Position numbers and translations under genes: made by a program
Source: Scolanthus callimorphus
Lineage: Eukaryota > Cnidaria > Anthozoa > Actiniaria > Edwardsiidae
Length of the DNA stretch: 64,000 bases
Assembly (NCBI GenBank): GCA_033964015.1
Contig: CM066920.1
Coordinates: 310,001 to 374,000, forward strand
Reading direction: 5' to 3'
Shown here: positions 53,043 through 64,000 of the stretch, in pieces
Layout: the number at the start of each line of letters is the position of its first letter
Numbering within the stretch: position 1 is the stretch's first letter
Notes under the pieces: generated by a model
What the model saw: only the letters and a program-made list of their open reading frames with translations
What the model was told of the DNA's origin: nothing
Databases searched by the model: none

Positions 53043-55269
53043 ACCACATCAAACCAATACCCATGCTGGATGACGGGCCACCAAAAAAAAAAAACACCAA
53101 AAAACAGGAAAAACAACAACAAAATAATATATAATACCAAGAGTGGATTACCACTCTTGATAATACATATATTATAAATGATGTGGGCCCTGTGGATGAT
53201 TTATTTATGAGTTACAACTGTTAAAGGATCTGTCTACCCCTTCCATAATTCATTGCTTCGCCGTCATTTTTGATATCAGAGACTCAAAATGTATACAGGT
53301 TAGAGCATTTTACTGTACAAGCGCAAGAAAACTTTAATAGTAGAATTCCTTTGCGTTAAGTCAGAGTTTCTGATGGTAATGAATCATGTGAACAAAAACA
53401 AAGCAATGCATTATGGGAAGGGTGAGAGGATCTAGAAAGCTTCTGCTGTAGATTCTTGCACTTGTTTCGAGTGCAAAGATAAACCGCCATACAATCTTAC
53501 TCTAATCTTACTCAGGAACCAAATTTCTCAGAGTTTGTGTGAAATGTGATTTTTTGGCCATTTAGTGAATGTCACGCTCAAATTCCGTTTCGCCCGAGAC
53601 TGTTGAAGACTCCCACCTTTAATAACGTATGTAAGGAGAAAGAGGGCAGTTCTCGTTGAAAAGCGAAAAAATACCCTAAACATGCTTGAATTCGCCCCAG
53701 ATTTCACGTGGACAATGTTGAAGAATCCCACAACATAAAACAAGTAACTTTTATACGATATTTTTTACTTAACTTAGTTTTTCAGCACATTTTTTTACTA
53801 TGTTGTAGATCGTACAGAAAAACATCGACGAACCGTCACACGCGGCCAACAGAAAAGGGATCTGGACACCACAAAGTACAAACACTGAACTTGGGCCACC
53901 TGTGGTGTGAGGAGCTAATCACGTGCGCGAGTGACGGAGTTTTGTAGTGGAGCTGCCAACGAATTCTTTTTGAATGTTCATTCATTCATATTTATTAATC
54001 CTAGAGTCATCGGACTGTTAAAGAAAAAATGGTACAATAGGGCGAAAACAAGCGGACAGAAACGATGACAATAATGAAATAAATAAATAACTCAAAAGCT
54101 AATTTCTGAAATGCTGCTTGATTGGGAGCAAGGCATGTAACGATAATATGATAATATAATAATAATAGAAGGTTTATTCACATACTCATTAATTATTCAC
54201 GAGGATAACAGCCAATTGCAAGAGCGAAAATTGGGTCACGTGATGATACTGGAAACCCGGTCCATCTTGGACCCAAGTGGCATACTTTAAGTTTATTATA
54301 TAAACACCAATGACTACTGTGTGATCTCCCCCGCAACTTGATATCCTCACACGTGAAATAACATGTTATTTTCTGGCAATCCAGCAAGCTAAAATTTTAC
54401 TCACTTCTCTTCCTAATTGAAGGCTCATCCATTCCTGTGAAGTGGTCTACACAACAACTGAAGGGCAGAGCACAATATTGTTCGCTTGAGGTGACAAGTC
54501 TAAAAAGAATACACAAATGCTAGAGAAGGAAAACCCAATACAGCTCCAAATTCTGCTGTATGGTTGACTACTACACATGGCTAACTCTACTATGACTTGC
54601 CACTGTTTGAAAAGTAAACTGTAAAGCAACAACCAGAATTAGTTTATATATTCCTAAAAAACTTGTGTCAAAAACAACAAAGCATTGTAAAGCAGAAGGC
54701 AATATTGATGGTTTGTGTCTAGTGATAGTGCCTAGAGTGTCATCATAATGTCAAACTGTTTCAAATCTGTACACAAATTCTGTATACAACCTATCGGAGT
54801 AATTACAAAGTAATTGCGAATTACGACAGTCATCTGAAATCTACTGTATGCTACTTTGTAGTTCACCATTCTAATAGCAACAATGAAAACATTCACACAG
54901 TTAATTCACATAGCTAATAAATGTGTCAAATACTGCAATGCATTTGTTGACTAAAAGGAAGAGATAGTTTGTATGCCACAAATCCAGGTGACCAAAAGCT
55001 TCAACAACAAACTTGTGACATTTTTCCCTGAATTTTTTCTTAATGGTATATTTAAGGGGTTACGCACTCATGTCGGTATCAGTTAGGAGTCAAATTTGTT
55101 TTTCTCATTGAGCAGGCCCTGCCCAAAAATATAGGAGTCTTCCACCAAATTGATAGAGTCTTCTTAAACAACTAATTTCTAAAAGTTTTTCAAAGGAAAA
55201 CACCCACGAGTTGGCCTATGGCATGCCTTTGATTCTTGCGTTTGATATGTGTAAAAAGTAATACTATAG
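53043..55269. other. Non-genic stretch
   Basis: A small hairpin at 53143-53164 (CCAAGAGTGG, ATTA, CCACTCTTGA) and a segment at about 54780-54850 of the ATTGCGAATTAC repeat family also found at 24.99-25.05 kb. No gene seen in 2.2 kb. Confidence 0.4.
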
Positions 55270-55480
55270 TTCCGCTTGCCGTAAACAAAATGCTAAGCGA
55301 AATCATCGAACAAGGAATGCTTTGAAAAGGAGAATACCAGAGCGGGCACGTACGCCAATTGCGGTTTGACTCAGTCCCTAACGGCCAGCCATACCACAGC
55401 CGCCCGAGACGGAGAAATATCACCTGGTACAACCCACCGTTCAGCAAAAACGTGAAAATTTTGGAAAAGATTCCTTAAAG
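55270..55480 (+). pseudogene. Possible Penelope-like element relic
   Basis: On the plus strand a broken frame has L-P-V-N-K-M-L-S-E-I and, after frame changes, R-R-R-N-I-T-W-Y-N-P-P-F-S-K-N-V. The latter phrase matches, from memory, the region between RT and nuclease in Penelope-like elements of cnidarians. The rest is too decayed to follow. Only the short phrase supports it. Confidence 0.45.
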
Positions 55481-55825
55481 TGCATATAACCCTTATTTTT
55501 TCACAACTTATTTTTTCACGACGAAATCTCTGAAGTTTTAGCTTTCGAATGATACCCGAATTATGATGATCCGATAAAATGTGCGCCCTGTACGTCCTGT
55601 CAAAAAGTGCCGAAATCGCGTATTTGGGTATCCTGTGGGAAACGCAGCGCGCGAAGGCCTCAGTTGCTGACGTTGGCTCAGGCATATCCGATCTGGCCAA
55701 TCAGAAGGCCAGGAATCTTCTTGCGCGTTGCTAGAGATCAAAACAACTACAGGTGAAACGAGATTTTTGTTGTGAATTCAATTTGAACCTAGTGAATGAA
55801 TTTTTTCAGTGATTTTACTTGCAAT

Positions 55826-55975
55826 AGTTTATCGCTGTTCCATCAAGGGCTGCAAAAGCGAGGGATCCGGGAGAATCATGATTATTTAAGGTCCCTTTTG
55901 AAAGCAGCGTTAGTAGAGCGAAGACAGAAGTGGCTTGAGTTTCTTGCTGTCGGCAAAGAGCACGGCTGGTAACCT
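55826..55975 (+). pseudogene. Possible THAP-type zinc finger relic
   Basis: The plus strand reads Y-R-C-S-I-K-G-C-K-S in one frame and R-R-Q-K-W-L-E-F-L-A-V in the next frame, separated by about 20 codons. THAP domains, DNA-binding modules of transposases and host factors, start with such a Cys pair and have a conserved Trp in this position. At least one frameshift, and the downstream Cys-His pair is not seen. Weak. Confidence 0.35.
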
Positions 55976-56182
55976 CGCAAAACCACCAGAGTTTGCTGCA
56001 GGCAGGAAGAATGCCAACGATCTTTGTTGCTGAGCTCGTCAGATATCTTCTTCTAAATCTGAGCTCGCTTTCTTTGGTACTCTCCTCGACAGCCGATGAA
56101 AGAGCAACTCAACAAACTTTGATTTTTTGATTCGCATAAACAACATAATGTTTGGAATATAAGGTTTCATTCCTTTCGTATA

Positions 56183-56570
56183 ATAGACTAGACGAACTTT
56201 CGGAAAATCGTACTTCATGAGGCATTTTTTAGTCAAAGCTGACAACAAGTGGCAACAAGTGCCAGCTTATGTGAAATTTTACGCTGAATCCGAATTTTTT
56301 TGTTGCCAAAGCAGATTTTGCATTTTAAGAGGTGAAATGACGTCATGATTGACAGCTGTCACACAAACCTCTGCAATGAATTTTTCGCCGATTTTTTCTT
56401 TTCAAATTTTAACGGCCAGTGAAATTCAAATGGATAAGTGGCAATGTGATATTTTAAAAAATGTATGTATATTATGGGATAGGGTGCTTGATGGGCGTAG
56501 AACGGCATCCAAAATGGCGGATCCAAGATGGCCGCCGTGCCGCCATTTTGGATATCTGGCGATTGTTTGA
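56183..56570 (+). repeat. Dispersed repeat, copy 1
   Basis: Shares GAGGCATTTTTTAGT, GCTGAATCCGAATTTT, TGTTGCCA, ATGACGTCAT, ATTGACAGCTGT and AAAATGGCGGATCCAAGATG with 58250-58600 in the same order and orientation. Non-coding in both. It could be the end region of a DNA transposon, as the THAP-like relic lies just upstream. Confidence 0.75.
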
Positions 56571-56847
56571 GGCCATCGCGTTCAAAGGCTAAACTTAAAA
56601 AGATAAAAGAGAAGAACTTAAACGATTTTGCAATACATAAAGTAGTAGTAGTAGTAGTAATACTTTATTTAACCACGGTTGTCTCGACAGGATTTTTAAA
56701 AACTAAGCTAATGATATTGAATACTAAATTGTGAATATTTACATAATAAGTATAATAATAATAATAATCTGTTATATAGTAATCTATTTATAAAAGCACC
56801 TGATTTCCACGAGAGCCGTGCAACTAGATAATTATTAAAATGTTCAA

Positions 56848-57702
56848 ACTAAGAAGTCAGAACAGCCCGTTCGAAAACTTGAATAGTACTTGCTGTTCGC
56901 AAATCGACTGGAAGGCTATTCCAGAGTACCGCACCCTTATAGCCAAAGCTATTTTTTAGATAATTGGTGCGGGGCTTAGGGATAGCCAGTTTGCCCTCAG
57001 TGTCTCTCAGAGTGTAAGAGGCTACGTTGTCGCGGTCAACGAACATAGAGCGCATGTAGTCAGGTGCAAGGCTATTTCGCGATTTAAAAACCATGACCGC
57101 AGTGTGGAATTTACGTTGCAACTCGAGTTTTTTCCAACCTAACCTCTCTAGCAAGCAATCGGCATTAGCGTCATAGCTAGAAAACGTTAGAACCCTTGCA
57201 GCTCGATTTTGCAACTTTTGTAGTTTAGTAGAAAGGGTTATATTGCAACTATCCCAGACAACGCTGCAATAATCGAAATGAGGTTGTACTAGGGAGTTAT
57301 AAATTGAGTGTAAAGTTGCAACTGGCACATACGGTCTCACCCTCTTTAAAGCACCGATCCCCGAAGCAATTTTCTTGGTCAATTCCTTAATGTGCACATT
57401 CCAGGTTAGATTCTGGTCGATGTGTACACCAAGTGATTTTGTCTGAGAAACCTGCTTGATTGGAATTCATCTATTGACAGATTTGGGGCCCTTTGAAGGG
57501 TGGATAAGCGTTGCCGTGACCCAATGAGCATATATTCGGTTTTGATTGGTTTAAAGTAAGCTTGTTAGCGATAAGCCATCTATTAACGTTCGCAAGGTCT
57601 TCGTTGAGGTAGAGATCAAGATCATCAACATTATTGCTTGCAAAAGTTAGATGGGTATCGTCAGCATACATACGGGGTGGGAGTTTACAAGGCAATTTGG
57701 CA
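56848..57702 (-). pseudogene. LINE reverse transcriptase, C-terminal part
   Basis: On the minus strand from 57702: P-R-M-Y-A-D-D-T-H-L, the catalytic box, then N-R-W-L-I-A-N-K-L-T-L-N, a frameshift near 57475, and from 57397 the thumb and C-terminal region (I-Y-N-S-L-V-Q-P-H-F-D-Y-C, L-Q-N-R-A-A-R-V-L-T) to a stop at 56849 after G-A-V-L-W-N-S-L-P. It is 5' truncated immediately before the YADD box, exactly where telomere-like repeats begin. Confidence 0.88.
57250..57250 (-). other. No separate gene inside the LINE fragment
   Basis: The coding signal here belongs wholly to the LINE fragment 56848-57702. It is noted so that the second open frame (57397-56849) is not taken for a host gene: Q-P-H-F-D-Y-C-S-V-V-W is a standard LINE motif. 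Confidence 0.7.
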
Positions 57703-57839
57703 ACCTAACCTAAAACCTAACACCTAACCCTAACCTAACCCTAAACCCTAAACCCTAACCTAACCTAACCCTAAACCCTAACCCTAAACCCTAACCCTAA
57801 CCTAACCCTAACCCTAAACCTAACCTAACCTAACCCTAA
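57703..57839. repeat. Degenerate telomere-like repeat block
   Basis: About 137 bp of CCCTAA, CCTAA and CCCTAAA units in mixed order (TTAGGG sense on the minus strand). TTAGGG is the standard animal telomere repeat outside insects and nematodes. The block lies between the cut 5' end of the LINE fragment and the left end of a terminal-inverted-repeat element. Confidence 0.92.
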
Positions 57840-57913
57840 AAATAGCAACAGACGATTATAGTGGAAAGAGAATACGGGGGGTTGTTCCGAGAACCACGGA
57901 CGACACGAAACTT

Positions 57914-58057
57914 GCACCTAATTCAGAAAAGGTTGCTTTGGTCATTGGTCTTTGGTCATTGAACGCCTTTGTTTCGTGGTCACTGAAGCAAAGAATTCCT
58001 TTGTTTCGCGCTATAATTAAAAGACCAAACACCAAAGCAACCTTTTTTTATTAGGTG
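57914..58057. mobile_element. MITE with ACCTAATTCAGAAAAGGTTG-type ends
   Basis: CACCTAATTCAGAAAAGGTT and GCTTTGGTCATTGGTCTTT on the left pair with AAGACCAAACACCAAAGC and AACCTTTTTTTATTAGGTG on the right. Non-coding. Confidence 0.8.
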
Positions 58058-58249
58058 TATATGAAATGAAAGCTTATATTCCATAGATTCTGCTTATATT
58101 CCATAGATTCTGTTGATGCGAATTAAATCACAGCGCGAGCGATGCGATAAGTTTGTTGAGACAAAGAGAAAGCCAAATGCCCAAAGACTTGACTCAACAA
58201 GAATAACTACTCTCAAATCTTTGCTCCGAGCACCACGCACACGAAACTT

Positions 58250-58600
58250 ATAGACTAGACGAAATATCAGAAAATTGCAATATTTAAGGCGCATGAGGCA
58301 TTTTTTAGTAAAGCTGGCAACAAGAGTTTTCTTATGTAATTTTTCACGCTGAATCCGAATTTTCTTGTTGCCATCGCTGATTTTGCCTTTTAATGGGCGA
58401 AAATGACGTCATCATGATTGACAGCTGTTCGCGAACCCCTTAAAATAGTTTTGTCGCTATATTTCCAATTCGAATGAATATTTAACTGAACAGGATAGTT
58501 TAGAATGTTCTATACGAAAAAGTGTCGTATTAATCGGATATGGTGCTGCTGTGATATTCAAAATGGCGGATCCAAGATGGCCGCCATATCGTCAAATTTG
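58250..58600 (+). repeat. Dispersed repeat, copy 2
   Basis: Second copy of the repeat described at 56183-56570, somewhat more diverged, ending in AAAATGGCGGATCCAAGATG and GCCGCCAT. Confidence 0.75.
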
Positions 58601-59360
58601 ATTTTTAGAAACCACCAGTCTGGTAGTCAAAAAAGACATGGAAATAAATAGCTGACAATGAATTCAAGGTATTACAGATGAAATGCAATGCTGCTAGTTG
58701 AATGAAGCCATATTAAATATATAAAAGGCAATTCAATATAAAAAGGTGAACCAGATTCACCGCCGCTTGATCTAAACGATATCCCGATTTTTCGATGATC
58801 ATCCTTGGTCCCGGCAACAAAACTGTGCCTTTGAAGTCCTTATATCAAGAGTTCGTTCACAATGATCATGCAATCTGCTGCCCAAACCTCAGGACCAGCA
58901 GAAAACCTCAAAAGGAAACCTCAGAGAAGAAAAGGGTTGGAATAGGAGAAGGCTTTCAGGCATAGAGAGGAAAGCTATACTCCGAGGACGAATTAAAGTC
59001 TTACATTCGCTACTTTTGCTTATAAGTTCAAAGTTGCCACCACCAGGCTATAAAAAATACGGAAAACGCTGGAACAACGCCTAAATTGTCACAGATTGAT
59101 TCCCCCTTTATCCCTGCTTTTTTTGTTATCATTATTATTCCTGTGTGTGTAAGAGGGATATTCTGCATGCATTTAAAACAATAGTCGTGGATGTATTTGA
59201 CTCAGTGATAGGATTTGAAATCAATAGTCAAAGTGAGAACTTTTACAGTAGGAACGACTAACTTGCTATTTTGTGGATTGCGCTTCCTACCTAAATTCAC
59301 TCACAACAATCATATATTTGCCTATATAGTATTCTCTTTCCACCATAATCGTCTGTTGCT

Positions 59361-59392
59361 ATTTTTTATGTATTGCAAAATACATAAAAAAT
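59361..59392. repeat. 14-bp perfect hairpin at the right end of the inverted-repeat element
   Basis: ATTTTTTATGTATT, loop GCAA, then AATACATAAAAAAT. The left half overlaps the outermost bases of the element's right end. Confidence 0.9.
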
Positions 59393-60429
59393 AGATATCA
59401 TAAGGAATCCAAAAAACGTATGTCTCGTTACTAGTTCCGGGGGGTGCTCGTGGACCCTTCTACCGACTAGACTAATCAGTTGCCCACAACGAAGCAGATC
59501 CACAAAGCCAAACCAGACACCAGACAGGACTAGAAACTGCAGAAAGAAACCCCCTAGCTTGGGTGAGGCATGTCAAAGGCAATTAGTAGTAGAGGGCACG
59601 ACACCTTCGTAGGGCTGACGGGCGACTACTTCATATCGAGGTACGACTACCATAGAGCCTCGTTTAACAAGAGGGCCAAAATCAATGCAACGGAGCTTAG
59701 TAAAAATATACGGTAACAAACGCGAAATTCCAGCAAAAAAACGCATAGAGCAACCTATAGGGGGATTTCGTGTTTACAGTTTGGGTTCATTTGCATAAGC
59801 AGGGTCTAGATTCAGAACGTTTGAAGGAGTTCGAAAATAATCAGCACTGAATATGAATAGCGGACAGCAAAGAAACCTACTCTGAAAATTTGAAGGTTTA
59901 ACATTCAAATGTAAGGGCGTAGTTAAATGTTCATTTTTGTGAAAATATGTGGGCTAATGAACCGTTTGCCACACAGCAATCCACTCATTTTTAAAAACCT
60001 GCGTAGAGCCTCCAAAACGAACGTAAACGTCAATATGTTCTTAGGAATAGAAATTATTTCATATCGCGAACATCTTTATTACTTTATTATTTTTAAAGAG
60101 CAAAGGGGCAATTTCAATAGCCTTGAATTTCTTGGGTGGCAAGAAGCTCATTACCCCTCGTGTTTTCTGTAAATTGAACTTATCGCCATGCGCTCATAAT
60201 TTGAATGACGAAGGTAAAATTTCTAATTACGCTTTATTCACCAGGCGCTATTGAAATTCAGAACAATTATTTTTGTAGCTCCGTTACGGTTGCTGATTTT
60301 CACGGATGCTTCAAATATGTAAACACTGACGTCACAATAAATCCGTCTATACAAGAAACCTTGTAACTTAGGGGCACCTGATGCACTTTATATTCATAGA
60401 GAAAGTCAAAGCTATTCATTCATTCATTC
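59393..60429. other. Spacer without a recognised gene
   Basis: No coding signal. An (ATTC)n run sits at about 60414-60434. Confidence 0.45.
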
Positions 60430-60990
60430 ATTCAAATTCACATTTCAACACAGCAGTGAAAAGCCGGCGCTGTATTGATGAGCCACTTTAAAACGCAAGA
60501 TTTTTCTAGTGACACCACAGTCAAGACATTATTCGGCATACGACATGAAAAATGGGGTCTGAAAATGAAAGTGAACTATGGTGGTTACTGGCACACCCTA
60601 CCGATAACATGAGAAAAACTAAACAATAAAAATTCACATTTAAACAACACACGGCGGTAAAAAAAAAACCGGCGCTGTAATAACGAGCCACGGGTGACCC
60701 GGGACCACTCAACACACGGCTTTTTTTGACACCACAGTCAAAACATTATCCGTCAGACTCTAAAGAGGTCATGCCCAGGTAAAGAAGTGAAGAAAACATA
60801 TCGCACCCGGACGATAAAACCAAAACACACGAAGACTCTAAAGAGAGAGAGTTTATCCTTTTACATGCATGTAAGGATAAACTGGTCACTGACACACCTA
60901 CTGATAACATGAGAAAAACTCGACTAAACAAGCAGTCAGTCATATCCATAACAATTCACTGACACACCCATCAGTGATATCCATAACAAT
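60430..60990 (+). repeat. Degenerate tandem repeat of about 200-300 bp
   Basis: Words GCCGGCGCTGTA, GACACCACAGTCAA, ACATTATTCGGCAT or ATTATCCGTCAG, and GATAACATGAGAAAAACT recur in the same order in two units. TCAGTGATATCCATAACAAT is partly repeated a third time at the right edge. Diverged, non-coding. Confidence 0.75.
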
Positions 60991-62475
60991 TCACATTGCA
61001 GGAAACTTTCGCTCTTTTGAGAAAACAACACCTTGAAACATAAGCCATGCCTTTACTTAGGATTATTTCACCTAAACATCCACATGTTGGCAAATATATG
61101 AATAGCGATTACCGCAGTCTGAGAGTTTTAAAATATATTTTGAGAACAGCTAATAAAAGGAGCTCACCCGAAAGTTAACGATTTTGCTCAAATTTACATC
61201 GGATTTTTCAGGATTAGGGGCAAGTGACGCTTTGTTTAAAAGCAAATAAAATGTTAAAAAGCACAAAGTGTGTTTACTGTGATGAAAGTACCCACGCAAA
61301 TATTATTGAACATTACTGAAGAAGAAAACATAATAATGGATTAGCACGTCAGTTTCCATTAGGTACATACGGAAACGAGTCTACAGACGAATAATGGGAA
61401 TAGTTCTATTCATTTTTTAGCGTGGAGAACGCACAAATATACTCAGAGAACCTAATTCTTGGTTTTCATGTGACGTCATCAAAAAGCTCCTAAACCAAGA
61501 GACCTACAGAGATGTCCTTTCTGTGATGAGTATAACTCTATTCAAGGATTTGTCACACGAAATTTCGGCACCTTCTGCCAAATCGTTGTCGAGAAATCGC
61601 CAAAGCTATTTATGTCACGCAACACCAGTCACGTATTAATTTTGAACTTACCTTTTTGGCACGTCAGTACGTTATAAAAGTTCATATCTTACCATTCTGA
61701 TACTTTTCTTATAATTTGGATTGAAAATAGCGTCGTTTTGGAGACCCGGTTAATAGACCGATCCCTATTTTGACGATACCTCCGCCCACTCATAGCAAAC
61801 AATAGGAAGTTTTCCCTACGGAATTCAAAATGTCCGAGCAACAAACTTGAATATTGAAGATTTTTCAATAATTATTCAGCTTAGCTAAAAATATAAAATC
61901 CAAATTGCATGCAACAACTTCTAACACCTCCCTGCAATCGGTGCCTTTTCCGCGCTCTATGCCAAAGATGAAATTTGGCTTGTCCGACGTAGCAACAGTA
62001 ACTAGGGTATAACAATGAATGCGGGATCCGTGAATTGGCCGCCATTATGGAGCCCCTCTGCTGGGGCTCCAACAATGGCGGCTCCATACAATTACTGTAC
62101 AAAATGGCGAACATCCACTTGCTAATATCTCGCTCGGAAAGTGACCAATCGGCCAAACATTTACCCAGGAAACATAACTTTGTATATTCTTTATAATTCT
62201 ATTAGGCATCCAGTGTTTAGAAGTTAATTTAGAGAAATAAATTTCGTCACGTGACAAGTGAAAACCAAGAATAAGGCTACTGGCCTACTTATCAGACAAG
62301 CGAATAGAAATGGATGGTTATATGTAGTGCGTCAGGATACGCATGCACTATTGGGCGGCGGGGTGGGTGGGGGGGAGGGGGAGAAAAACAAAAGTGGCTC
62401 TAGTTCTTATATAGAATTAATCAACAACTGATTTGACAAGTCCTGCAAAACTAACTGAAGTACATAGTCCTTGAA
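60991..62475. other. Non-genic stretch with a G-rich tract
   Basis: A short hairpin GGAGCCCC / GGGGCTCC with TCTGCT loop lies at about 62049-62070. A G-rich tract at 62353-62382 has runs of four, three, seven and five G. No gene seen. Confidence 0.45.
62353..62382 (+). repeat. G-rich tract with G-quadruplex pattern
   Basis: Four G runs with one-base T, T and A spacers on the plus strand, matching the G3+N1-7 pattern well. Confidence 0.75.
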
Positions 62476-62700
62476 TCATTCGAGCATACTAATTTCTCTT
62501 TGTGGACGCCCATTTTCAGCAGGCAGTGGTGTCACTTCCCTGTTTTCCACCGGTCCACTCTCTTCTGGACAACTAGCCACAGGTGTCTCGAAATCAGGTT
62601 GTAAAAAAGGTTTGACAAATGAACTGTTTCTTTTGTATACTACTCCGTCCTTAGACTTAATAGAAACCTCATGTCCTTCCTTGCACCAAATTTTGAACTA
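62476..62700 (-). pseudogene. Possible LTR-retrotransposon polyprotein C-terminal fragment
   Basis: An open minus frame of about 74 codons ending at TGA 62476-62478. It reads W-C-K-E-G-H-E-V-S-I-K-S-K-D-G-V-V-Y-K-R-N-S-S-F-V-K-P. A short beta segment followed by Y-x-R-N-x-x-x-x-K-P is the usual ending of Ty3/gypsy-type polyproteins after the integrase. The following Pro/Glu-rich tail fits too. No integrase core is seen upstream (higher coordinates). The opposite frame has no such signal. Tentative. Confidence 0.4.
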
Positions 62701-63007
62701 GAACCCTACGTGGTCTCAGAAGGAATAGTGGATTGCTGAATACGTAAATCGTATAAATCGGATTTATATTGGCACTCTAATAAGAGCACATTGATATTGC
62801 TCCACTTTCATGGTCATTTTTTGGCTCTATCTTGTACTGCAATTTTCGCTCGTACAATTTCCTTCAAACTTGAATGACAAAAAAGCGAAGGTCGAATGAT
62901 CCCAAATCCAAAGTTTCAGAAAAAACGCGCGAAGATTTTTCGCACAAGAGGGACTTTTGTAAAAATACCACTGTTAGAATATCGGCTCGCATAAGCAAAT
63001 GCGGCTC

Positions 63008-63280
63008 TTACTGTGCGACTACGTCAACCGGGCCATCCCGTAAAAAGTTTTTCATTTAGAGATTCAAACCATTTTAAGCAAATTTAATACCTGCAATACA
63101 TCTGACGATGAGTAATTAAGTGTTTTGAAGTTATTTCTGCCCATAATTTCCACAATTTTTACGAGAAAAGCGATATTTCGGTGTCTCAGATCTCAAGAAA
63201 GTCGAGATCCTTTGTTCTGTACTCGCTTCCTGATTGCTAACTTCTTACAAAATGGCCCGGTTGACGTAGTCGCACAGTAA
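63008..63280. mobile_element. MITE with perfect 28-bp ends
   Basis: TTACTGTGCGACTACGTCAA plus CCGGGCCAT at the left has its exact inverse complement at 63252-63280. 273 bp, non-coding; the termini TTACTGTGCGACTACG could define the family. Confidence 0.9.
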
Positions 63281-64000
63281 AACTAAATTCGAACAAATAG
63301 TTACAAGCACCAATAGTCGAGGTATAACATATCAAGAGCTAAAAAATATCCGACCATTTTTGACGCGACGCGGCAACAAAAGGGACTGAACTAATAGCGA
63401 AATGGGAAAATATTTCCCAATTCTCTGTTGCTGGTGTAACCCGCAATGGAAGAGTTTTTTTCAACTTAATCAATCGATCGTTCATTTACAACCGTAAATT
63501 CCAGAGTTTGGGTAACCATAAATTCCAGGTGATCATTTCAAAATTCACTGAAATTCTAGGCTGGGCATCCAAAGCTGGGCTCCTCAAAACATTTGTTATA
63601 AGAATAAACCATGCAGTAAGAAGTGGGAGTGTGCATGATTGGAGTTCCGCTTTTAGGCATTGCCTAAATCTATACATTACTTATACTCTGGCGAAATAGT
63701 TATATGTACCGTAGGGTCCGGTAGGTAGATGTTCGAGAACATTATCATAGTTCTCTTATGATTGATACAAAATATTTCACTCTGACCTGTCAGACGTTAT
63801 TCCTCTCAGTTGAAATCGCGAATGCTGGTGTCCTCATATCTATTGATAAAGAGGATAACCCATACAAGACTGAGGTTAGGTTAATGTAGTTAATCCTTAA
63901 TGTTAAATTTACAGTACCAGACAAGTTCAAGTAGATAAAAAGCACGTAGCGATAGTTCCGTATTCCATTGACACTCTACACTATTCAAATAATGGAGGTT
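63281..64000. other. Right end of the window, no gene
   Basis: At about 63640-63695 is GAGTTCCGCTTTTAGGCATT and GCCTAAATCTATACATTACT, resembling the right end of the CRE-repeat element (GAGCTCCGCTTTTAGCCAGT). Otherwise nothing recognised. Confidence 0.45.

Larger units (their letters stand above)
57838..59367. mobile_element. 1.5-kb element with about 38-bp terminal inverted repeats
   Basis: Left end (57838-57875) has AATAGCAACAGACGATTATA and GTGGAAAGAGAATAC; right end (59329-59367) is its inverse complement with one mismatch in those words. Inside are a nested palindromic element (57914-58057) and the second copy of the dispersed repeat (58250-58600). No transposase frame is visible, so it is non-autonomous. 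Confidence 0.8.

Overview
This window is nuclear DNA of an animal, most likely an anthozoan cnidarian and probably a stony coral. No database search was run. The inference rests on overall character: AT-rich, intron-containing, crowded with short inverted-repeat elements, CR1/L2-like, RTE-like and Penelope-like retroelements, and one copy of an uncharacterised protein family I recall as multi-copy in cnidarian genomes. A block of CCCTAA/CCTAA repeats fits a TTAGGG-type telomere, which corals have. Only four host genes look convincing; the rest is transposable elements, minisatellites and sequence without recognisable content.

Layout. 1-6.2 kb: an RTE-like LINE fragment (minus) running off the left edge, then a CR1/L2-like LINE (plus) split by a Penelope-like element that left a 14-bp target duplication. 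6.6-10.5 kb: a frameshifted two-exon pseudogene (minus) of the uncharacterised cnidarian family. 12.6-13.3 kb: a fold-back repeat and a 74-bp tandem array. 13.8-15.3 kb: a two-exon gene (minus) for a small secreted peptide precursor with a Gly-Lys-Lys-Arg amidation site. 18-19.6 kb: inverted-repeat elements. 20.8-24.3 kb: a secreted precursor exon with a C-G-R-F-G-C core, followed directly by about 50 copies of a 66/69-bp minisatellite. 26.8 kb: a tRNA-derived SINE. 30.9-31.9 kb: an intact intronless class A GPCR (minus). 38.7-42.6 kb: MITEs, a 45-bp minisatellite and LINE relics. 43.95-44.38 kb: an intact intronless secreted precursor with three C-x-R-[F/Y]-G-C cores. 46.7-50.4 kb: an element built of CRE-palindrome repeats, interrupted by an L2-like LINE; a second copy, inverted, lies at 39.1-39.75 kb. 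50.7-64 kb: MITEs, LINE 3' ends, a telomere-like block beside a 1.5-kb terminal-inverted-repeat element, and a possible retroelement tail.

The most interesting content is peptidergic. Two loci 23 kb apart encode secreted precursors sharing C-x-R-[F/Y]-G-C, a predicted six-residue disulphide ring next to prohormone cleavage and amidation signals. A third locus encodes a different amidated peptide candidate. A peptide-type GPCR lies between them. That the cyclic peptides form a signalling family is inferred from sequence; pairing with the GPCR is only a hypothesis.
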